DNA from: Desmodus rotundus
Lineage: Eukaryota > Chordata > Mammalia > Chiroptera > Phyllostomidae
DNA length: 64,000 nucleotides
Assembly: GCF_022682495.2 (NCBI RefSeq)
Contig: NC_071389.1
Span: 14,003,199-14,067,198, forward strand
Direction of reading: 5' to 3'
The position numbers and the translations under genes were made by a program. Shown here one piece after another: positions 52,300-61,700 of this stretch (position 1 is the first letter of the stretch; the number at the start of each line of letters is the position of its first letter). The notes beneath the pieces were generated by a model. The model did no database searches. It was not told where the DNA came from and was given only the letters and a program-made list of their open reading frames with translations.

Positions 52300-52915
52300 T
52301 TGCAGGCTAGAAGGGATTGTAAAAAATATTCACAAAAAGCAGGGACCTATAGCCAAGATTGCTCTACCCAGCAAAGCTATCATTTAGAATCAAAGGGCAG
52401 ATAAAGAGCTTGTCAGACAAGAAAAAACTAAAGGAGTTCACCATCACCAAACCATTATTATATGAAATGTTGAAGGGATTTTTTAAAGAAAAAGAAGATC
52501 AAAACTATGGTATAGTATAGTATAGTATAGTAAACTATAGTATAGTGGTAAAAATATATATCTATCAACAATTGAATCTGAAAAACAAACTAAGCAAACA
52601 AGATCAGAGACAGAATTATGGATACAAAGAGTGTTTTGATGGTTGCCAGATGGGGGGGGTGGGGAGAAGGGGAGGAAGACGTGAGAGAATTAGGAAGTAC
52701 AAATAGGTAGTTACAGAATAGCCACGGGAATGTAGAGTACAGTCTAGGAAATGTGGTAGTCAAAGAACTTATACACATGACCCATGGACATGAACGATGG
52801 TGTGGGGTTTTCCCGGGGGAATGGGGGTTGCTGGGTGGAGGAGAAAGGGGGAAAATCAGGATGACTGTAAGAGTATAATCAATAAAATATAATTAAAATA
52901 AGAAGAAAAAACCAG
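52300..52915 (+). mobile_element. Second, 5'-truncated and more diverged HAL1-like copy
   Basis: Starts inside the ORF1 3' part (GCAGGCTAGAAGGGATTGTA corresponds to the sequence near 51695) and repeats the same 3'UTR. Shared blocks include gcaaagctatcatttagaat and acatgacccatggacatgaac-type sequence, with tail ATAATCAATAAAATAT. It contains a TATAG pentamer run near 52510-52545. Confidence 0.7.
52508..52552 (+). repeat. (TATAG)n pentanucleotide repeat
   Basis: TATAGTATAGTATAGTATAG followed by an interrupted unit, inside the second HAL1-like copy. Confidence 0.85.
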
Positions 52916-53553
52916 AAAAACAAAAACACCATTAAGCGCAGGGGAAATACCACTTTTAATGAAATTGTTGACATTGCCCAACAGTTGTGTCGCCCATCTT
53001 TAGCTAGATAACCCTCTGGAAGGATTAAAGGGATCCTGGGGACTGCCCAGTCTGTGGGCTGCGACCCTGATGGCCACCACCCTCACGACGTCACCGATGA
53101 CGTCCGCAGTGGCACTGTGGGTTTCCCGGCTAGTGAACAGATACAGAGGGAAATATTTCACTTAGAGGTCATTTGATAATAAATAAACATATTTGGTTTT
53201 CCTCACACTTTCACCCAGTTCCCATTTTGAGATGTATGACAATAAAAGAAGGCAAGACCCCTGCATTACCAGGGCTCAAAGGACCCCAGGGAAATGAGTC
53301 CAACCCCTTCATGGCACTGATGGGAAGACCGAGGCCCAGAGAGGCCCAGGCTTGCCTTGTTCAACTGTTTCAGAAACTGTTGGCACCCATGCATGTTCCC
53401 TCTGCCTACCTGCCCTCCCTGGAGGTCACCTGCAGGCAGTTCCTGGACGGCTTCTGACATCTCCCCACCTCTCTGCCTGAGGGCTTCCAGACATGCTGGA
53501 AGAGCTTGGGAATTGACACCCCCAGTAAGGACCTTCCCCACCAACAAGAGACC

Positions 53554-53780
53554 TGCCCTAACCAGTGTGGCTCAGTTGGTGGTTGGGTGCCGTCCCACAA
53601 AATGAAGCGTCGCTGGTTCGATTCCTGGTTGGGACATAAGCCGGGATTAGAGGTTCAGTCACCAGCCCAGGTGTGTATGAGAGGCAACCAATCGGTTTCC
53701 CTCTCACATCGATGTTTCTCTCCCTCTTTCTCCCTCCCTTCCCCTCCTCTAAAAATAAATAAAATCTTAAAAATAAATAG
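53554..53780 (+). repeat. Ves-type bat SINE, divergent subtype
   Basis: Head GCCCTAACCAGTGTGGCTCAG with TTGGTGGTTGGGTGCCGTCC. Same subtype as 20572-20800. Confidence 0.8.
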
Positions 53781-54109
53781 ACCAGAGTTGGTGGTAAAGA
53801 CACCGATTTCTTCACTCAATGGGACAACTTGAAGGCATGTTCTAATCTATCCGCTCGCTCTCTCAAAGGTCTCCAGTAAGGTAAGCCCTGATCCACAGGC
53901 AGAAAGCGCCTCCTTGACACACCCTTTCCTGCTTCTTAATCTTCTGTTTAGCTTCCCTACTCCCTCCTATGCTTCCTGGGATCACTTCGCAAAATAAACT
54001 GCTTGACCCCAAACATCTGCTTCAGGGAAAATCAAATTGAGACTAGAGACCTGAGCGGAGCTAAACTGCAGGTCTCCGCGCTCCTGGACCAGTGCTCTCT
54101 CCTCCACTC

Positions 54110-54270
54110 CAGGGTTTCTCCTCAGTGGCACTGTTAACATTCTGGACCAGAAAACCCATTGCTGTGCGGGGCTGACCTGTGTATTGCTGCGTGTTTAGCA
54201 GCACCCCTGCCCTCTAGGCACTAGAGGTCAGTAGCACCATCCCATTGTGTCCCTTGAGGCACAATTGTCC
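54110..54270 (+). mobile_element. hAT-type DNA transposon relic
   Basis: Contains gtgtttagcagcacccctgc and 'ctaggcactagaggtcagta', the same element type as around 34080-34665. Confidence 0.5.
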
Positions 54271-54394
54271 CAGGCTATGTCCCTTACAGGGTCCAGATAA
54301 AGATTTCCAAGCCCTAAGGTTCTCTCTGCTTCCCTATTACTTTTCAGATCATGTAAATAAAACACTGGGATGTACCAAAAAAAGAAAAAGGAAA

Positions 54395-55629
54395 AAGGAA
54401 AAGAAAAGGCATTTTTTTATTAGACATGAGTGGAAGAACAAGTATAGACACTGGGGGCTCAGAAGACAGCTCTGTCCCCGTTGAGCGCAGAGCAATTGGG
54501 TCTCCTGGGTAAACAGCCCGGCCTCGGGGCCAGGGTGTGGTGCTGACCACTGCCACCCTCTGGCCTCCCCTCGATGGCCTGGCCCATTGGCCACTACAAA
54601 GCAGGGGAGTTAGACCCTGATGAGGGCTTCGTGGGTGTGTTTTCTAATATGCGGCTGAAGGCCTGGGTGGAACTCCAAACACTGGGAAGCAGAACCATTA
54701 AGTCTCCGTCTTCCCATTCCTATCAGTGTCCTTTCACCCTTCGTGACCCTTTCCTTCCCCGAGACTGGAAGGCTCCTGAGTCAACCAAGAGAAAGAGGAG
54801 AGAAGTAAGAAGCCATCACCCAGGATGTGTCCTGCTCAGTCAAGGAGACTGGACAACGGGGGTGAGTCCTACTCCGCTTCTTGGCTGGGAATACAGTAGA
54901 GGTCCTGGGAAGGCTGTACTGCCCTTCAAAAGGAGTGATACTCAGAATATTTAGTTAACAGGCAGTAAGTGCGGCAAGGACACGGACCGAGCAGAATGGA
55001 TACGGGCTGTAGACAGCCGCAATGTCATGTCAGCCTGCCCCGACCCCCAAACCATCTGCCCTGCCCACTCCCTAGCTCAGCCCCTAGGGCCAGCTTCCCA
55101 GTGAGGGACCACATCTGCAGGACCCTTGTCTTGTCCATGTGGCATCTGCAGTGCCTGGCACAGGTCTGGACATAGAGCCAGAACCCAGGGAAGGAATTCT
55201 AATGAATGGACAAGGAGATGGTCCCTGGTCTGGCAGAATCCCTGGTCTGGAGGGTGATGAAGGCAGGCTGGCCCTATTCTTGGGAAGTCCCGGACTGAAG
55301 GAGGAAACAGAGCCTTGGTCCTATGGGGGGCTGAGGGTCTGCAGTGGAAGCTAGCTCAGGGGCGCTCAGATCCAGCCAAAGGGCCCCCAGTGGGGGGCAC
55401 GGTTAATGAGATAGGGGGAAAGAACCACCATCAGCCCTAACGTATTGTCCTCGGCAGGGGCAGGGGCCCATGGCAGGGAGGAAGGCCAGCCGCAGAGGCA
55501 CAGGGACAGAGAGAGCAAGCCCCAAAGAAATGAACACCTCGGCTCCCCAGTCTCGTGGGCTCAAGTCCTAGCTCTGATCGTCGGGGTCCAGCAAGATGGT
55601 GGTTCACACAGGCAAGGGCTGGCCGGGAG
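54395..55629 (-). other. ASAP3: ASAP3 3'UTR
   Basis: From the stop codon (55632-55630) to an AATAAA at 54421-54416. A T-rich downstream tract on the minus strand (54375-54409) fits a cleavage/polyadenylation site. About 1.2 kb, with no other AATAAA in between. Confidence 0.7.
54416..54421 (-). terminator. ASAP3: AATAAA poly(A) signal of ASAP3
   Basis: AATAAA on the minus strand within TCTAATAAAAAAATGCC, followed by T-rich sequence. Confidence 0.65.
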
Positions 55630-55704
55630 CTAGTCTTGCGAAAGCTGCACAGAACTCGCTGCGAGAACCCCGGTTCTTAAGCCCTCTCCTTCAGTGAGGC
55701 CAAC
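55630..55704 (-). CDS. ASAP3: ASAP3 last coding exon
   Basis: After acceptor CCCCAG it reads [20 protein letters not shown] then LSQD*, resembling the human C-terminus. Only the frame entering as GTT gives this ending. The frame produced by the human-like donor upstream ends early at a TAA inside this exon. Confidence 0.85.
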   Translation of the reverse strand, partial: VGLTEGEGLRTGVLAASSVQLSQD

Positions 55705-58700
55705 CTGGGGAGAGAAGGATGAAAATTGGCATTTTTCTAAGCACTTATTATATACTAGCTGTTTATCTCACTCGGTTTCACAACGGCCCTATGGTGATGA
55801 AATTACTTCCTAATATGGGGGTAGAGAAAAGCATCCCCATTTTACAGACTACAAAACTGAGGCTTGAAGAAGGGAAGCCACTTGCCCAAGTCTCCTCACT
55901 CTGGAGCTAGGGCTCTTATTATCATACATGCTTCAATAAGAGGCATCAGTGAAATGCTGGGAGATGGATACCTGGTTGGGGACACCGATTTGTGTTTGGT
56001 GCCTGACTTTGATGGACCGAGGATGACAATTCCCCAGAGAGACCCAGCTCCTGCCCCTCCCTTCCCCCACTCCTCACACAGGCCACCCATGCCACCCCTG
56101 AGGAATTCCCAGGGGAACAAGGATCAGAGGAGGCTTCCTTCCCAATGCTACTGGCTCTGTCCTTTGCCATTGGCAGGTTCAGCTAAATAGACGCACATCC
56201 TCTCTGCCTGAGAGCTGGCAGGCTCAGCAGATTGCAGGAGACTCCCGCACTAGGGGAGAGTTTAGGCAGACCGAGGGGTGGTACACAGCCACCCTAATCC
56301 TGCCTCGACTGCGGGGGAGTGATTCCTTCTCTCTGAGCAGCCAGCCTGGCTGACAGAGCTTGCCCATCCTCTCCTGGGGAGTGCTGGAGCTTGGGCCGCA
56401 TCACCTCTGCCACCCCTCAAGGCCTGGGCTCTCCCCTGCTTCACCCAGCCTGGGCTGGAGTGGGATAAGAGGAGCCCCAGGACAGGGGATGGCCCAACTG
56501 TGGCCACCTCGGCCCATGTGTGCCCTGATCCTGGGGAGAGGTCTCCCAAGCTAATACACACCCTCTTGACCGACTCTGCCTCCCAGATACTCTGCCATCT
56601 CCCCTCAAACCACAGTACTGAGCTCCTACCTACTGGCATGCTCCTTCTGGGTAGGGGCTGCCTGGCTGAGGGGCAGTCTTCCAGGTTCTGGCGCCCCCCC
56701 GCCGATAGGAGCGAGTGCTCTCGGAGCTGGAAAGCAGGGAAAGGCCAGTGTGACCCCGATGCCCACAGAGCTCCCCCGTCCCCAGAGTTGAAAGGGCTCA
56801 GGTGCAGAACGAGGCTGGGGGGCTTAGGATGGGTGGGTAGAGTCCACGAGGCCCCCCAACTGGGTCTATCACAGGCCCCAGAGACTTGGAAATGACCTCT
56901 AGAGAGTAGGAAATTTCTGCTGTCTACTCCCCACACTCCACACTGAAAGGGTTTGTAAGGAAGAGAGGACTGCATCCTGGGTTGAAGGGGAAGACAGTGA
57001 AGACCCCACTGACAGCCTCTAGAACAAGCCACACTGATGGGACTCAGTCCTCTCTACTCCAGCTTCAGCTTTCTGGGTCCCAGATTCTTAACATTCCTGG
57101 CCAGACTCGGGAGCAAGTGTGTAAAGGGGAAAGAGGCCCAATCACCCTCCACTCAGGGTCTAGTATATCTGTACTAGTCATGGGCTTCAGGGCTGGAAGG
57201 TATCCCAGTCTTCAGGCAAACACAGTTTCGAGGTGGGGAAATAAATGGATGCTCAGAGAGGTCAGGACACTTGCCCAGGTTGCACAGCTGGGCTCTCACC
57301 AACCTGAACCTGACAGGGGGGTACATCTCCACAGGGGTGGTTCCAGATGTCAGGCTGGGTCGGGAGGTGCTCGGAGCTTCCAAGAGGCCCTCTTCAGAGC
57401 TGGGTGGAGTTTGGTTGCCACCCCCAAGTTCCACAGCACTCGTCAGGCTAGAGGAGGAGGACGCTGGACTGCCCTGGCCCTCAGGGACCCCAGGAGGCTC
57501 TGAGCTCAGGCCGGGGACTTCGGAATGATCTGGAATCAGAAATGGTAAAGTCTGTCTTTATCTTGTATTCTGCTCAATTTCAAAGTGATCTTTGGTCTCT
57601 AGGTAATCTCCCCACTCCCCACTCCTCATCTACCTGTCCAGGGCTCTCCTTCAGCTCTTCCTCATCACACTGTAGTCTTATCCACCCATGGCATTCATTC
57701 ACAACAGCCAGGGCCACAGTGGTACACTGCTTGGCTTCTGCTTATACGCTCTCCTCAGTCTGGGCTCTCCCGCTCATCCCTTAGGCTCAGCTCGGAGGCC
57801 GTCCCCACCACCAGGAAGCCTTCCCAAACTACCCTGCAGTCCCAAGAGGACAAGCTCTCTCCCTCTCCTGAAATCTCAGAGCAAGCCAGTTCATTCATTC
57901 GTTCAACACATAGTTCTTGGAACAGCCAGGCAGCCGGGCACCGTGCTGGGTGCTGGAGAAGGGGTGGTCAACAGAACACTGAAAGTTCCTGTCCCCTTGG
58001 GATTCATGCTCCCTATACCGCATTCCGGTGTTTGCCTCCCCTGCTTGACTACAGCTCAGTAGCCCTCAACGGCCTCAAGACGTAGTAGGTGCTCAATGAA
58101 TGCTTCTCTCTCTAAGTGAAGCATTGACAAGTTGGGAATAAAACAGACCTGGGTTTGAATCCCACATAGGGGACTTATGTAAGTTACTTAACATCTCTGT
58201 TCCTGTACTTGTAAGGGGGAGATGATAACCCCCACCAGTGAGTGATATGGACTAACATATGTACTCTGAGCTCAGTGCCCAAGCACACAGTAGGCCCTCA
58301 ATGAATGGCACAATGAGCAGTTTTCTGGGAAGCCAACCATACCTCCACTGGTATGTCCCGCACGGCCTTGGACCATGGCCCGAGAAGGGTTTTTGACCGG
58401 TAAGGGTGGAGGGCAATCCTCACTCTGGCTCTGAGGGGCAGCTGATCCCAGGCTGGCGATGGCCTCATAGGTCTTGTTGCTGATGTCCATCCTCCCGCTG
58501 GCACAATGGCCCTGGGCCGGGGCCTTCAGAGGGCAGCCCTGCTGGGGCAGAAGTGTGGGAGGGAGGACAGCCTGGTTCCCCAGCTCAGCCCCACCCCTCC
58601 CCACAACAGGCCCAATCTGGTTCTTTCCTTCTACTGTCTAGAAGCCTGAGAGGCAGGGACTGGGACCCACCTTCTCTTCCTCCTCCTCCTCACTGTCAGA

Positions 58701-61700
58701 GGCAGGCTCTGTAGAAATTCCCCAGGAGTAGTCCACATGCAGAGGGAAGATGAGGGTCCCTGCCTGGGCCTGTTCCAGCTGCCAAAAAGAAAGCCTGGAC
58801 AGTTCAGAGGGTCAGGGCTCAGAGGAGAGAAGGTCAGGGTACCCCTCCTTCCCTAGACCTCACCAGCTCCACACACTCCTTGTGCTGCTTCCTCCTGGCG
58901 ATGTCCAGAGCTGTCTCTCCATCATCGTTCACTGCCAGGGGTAAAGGCAGGAGTCATAGTCAGGGTCAAAGCCGCATTAGAGCTTAGAGATTAAGATGGG
59001 CCTCTGGAATCAAACTGATTGGGTTTGAATCCTGGCTGTGCTACTTCCTGGCTGTGTGAGCTTGGGACTTAATTTTCTCATCTATAAAATGGGTATGATG
59101 GCCCTGGCTACTGTGGTTCAGTGGATTCAGCACTGGCTTGTGCACCAAAGGGCTGCAGTTTCGATTCCCAGTCAGGGCACATGCCTGGGTTGCCAGCCAG
59201 GTCCCCAGTAGGGGGCACATGAGATGCCACCACACACTGATGTTTCTCTCCCTCTCTTTCTCCCTCCCTTCCCCACCTCTCTAAAAATAAATAAATAAAT
59301 AAATAAATAAAATCTTTAAAAAAAATGAGTACGATACTTGTAACTACCGACCAGGTTGCTATGAAAAATGAATGAGTGAATATGCGCAGAGCACTGGGCG
59401 CATTACCAGGCACATGTTACACAGTAAGTGGCGGCTATTATACTCACTACCATTCAGGTTCAGCTCATGTTTATTTGGTTAGGTACTTTCAGCAGCAATA
59501 TTTTCTTTTACCCTCTTAGCAGGCCTTAGCAGGATCAGTGGTATTATTCCCGTTTTACAGAGGAGGAGGCTGAGGGTCAAGAGCTGAATGGACAGACCCC
59601 ACAGTCTCACACAGGTGGTCAGAGGCAAGCCAGGATTAGGACCCACGTCTGACTGTGAAGTGTGTGCTGGTGACCAGCGCTGTGTCTGAGAGAAAGGCAG
59701 GCCCCCCCCTTCCCGGCCCCCGAGGGGCAGTCAGGTGTGGGAATCTGACGGAGGAGGCCTTGGGCCCCACCTGTGCCAGCGGAAGCTCTTCCTTTCAGCA
59801 GCAGCTTGAGGCAGTCGGGTTGGTCGTGGAGAGCGGCACAGTGCAGAGCGCTGTTCCCATCGGCAGCTGTGGCGTCCAGGTGACCCCTGGGGACGTGTGG
59901 TCAGGGAGGAAGGAGAGGAATAGAGAGGTGAGGGGTCAATGTCAGGGTAGGAAGAGGAGAGGAGAGGAGGGAGGGGGAGTGGGAGAGGAGCAAGGCAAGG
60001 GGTCAGTGTGAGGACACGAACAGACAGGCAGGGAGGTTCTCACCCATTTTGAATGATGAAATCCACCAGGGGCAGGGAGGCCTGGGTGGCGACTCTGACA
60101 GCCAAGTGCAGGGCGAGCTCTCCGGGTGCCTGAATACACGTCCACACCTCTGAGTTTCCCCCAGTTCACTCTCCCCCAACCCAACACTACCCGCTGGAAC
60201 CCCTGCTGCCTTCCGACACCTCCAGATAAGAAGCTGCCAGAATCCCTGCGAGGTGAGACTGAATGGACAGACCTCATGTTTGAAAGGAGGTGAAAGCCCA
60301 TCCCTTCATCTCTTCCTTCAGCGGCTCTGGTTCCTCTTGCCCCCAATCGAAGGTGTTTCCCAAACTTGGATCTTAGCCCTGGGCCCCTCTCTCTGCTCCT
60401 CTCCCTGCTGCCCAAGGCCTCAGCTAACCTCATGCTTTCAGCTGTCACTCAGTAGGCTATTCCAAGTTCTTACCTCACCTTCATGCTGCCCGCTCACTGC
60501 CCACTGACAGCCCCACAAAGATATCAGACAGCTCGCAGACATGCCACCCCATTTTTGATGTCAAATCAGTCAGCAACTCCTGTTGATTTTATCTTTCAAA
60601 TGTCTCTGATCGCTCGCCCCCTTCGCATAATGTTTGTTCCTGGAAAAGCCATACACGGGCCTTCCTGCTCCAATCTGACCCACCTTTCTCCCCTTCTAAG
60701 GGTGTTCAAGAAAAAAATGATACTAATGATCTGTTGCACACCTATTGTGCACCAGGCCCTGCACATACAGGGCTTGACTCTCATTTCAACGCTGTGGGCA
60801 CTATCACAGACCTGTTTGACAGGTGAGAAAAAACTCAGAGAAGTGACCTGCCGTGGACCGCACAGCGAGGAGCGGCCAGAGCCAGAACTCTAGCTCAGGT
60901 CCGCGTGACTGAGCCTGCGCTGTTCCCCATCTGCCCCTCTGATGGGTGGGGCTCCAGCAGATGTCCGAGGTGGGCAGCAGGGAGTAATAGCTGGTCCCGG
61001 GGACCGGGGAGTATGTGAGTGTGGGTGGGTAAGTGGTCCGTGGAGGGGTTCTCACCTGCCCCTCGGGCCCCAGCAGCAGCTGTCCGAAGTCCTGCCCATT
61101 AGCGAACGCCTCCAGGACAGACAGGAGGTCCCGGTTACAAATGGCCATCCAGAGTCTCTGAGGCTCGGGTGTGGACCGCCGGGCAAACCTGTGTTCCACA
61201 TACTTGGCCACAATATAGTCCCTGCGGGCACTCCTGCCAAAGACAACCATGGGATCTCAGAGCAAAAGCAGTTTCCACCCAGCTGAGCCCTGGAACCATT
61301 CCACAGGAGACAAGAGATCTCCTCTCCCATGAATCAGTCCTGGACCCTTACAGATCTCCCCTGACTTCTGGTCCAAGATGCTTCTGGGACTTTGGGAGCT
61401 GGAGGGGCAGAATCCCCAGCCAGGACGCCCTCCATCTGAGAATCCCCTTACATGTCACTGTCAGCTGAGGGCTTAGGGCCTCCGTGTGAGGGCAGCTGGG
61501 CCTCCATGACCTCATTGAAGCGTGCGTTTCCGATGTTCAAGGCCAGCTGGAGTCACAGGAAAGTAAGACAAAGTGGTTAAAACAGTGCCCCCTGGAGGAT
61601 GAGCCCCCAGAGATACCCACTCCCCAACTGTCCCCTTTTCTGGCAGGTCGCGATCCTGCCTCACCTCACCTCAGCCACACCCCTCCTCAAGCTCTGGCTG

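Noticed and set aside
56262..57032. 256-codon minus-strand open frame
   Set aside because: It is intron read-through around an ASAP3 exon. Only 56634-56726 is exon, bounded by clear splice sites.
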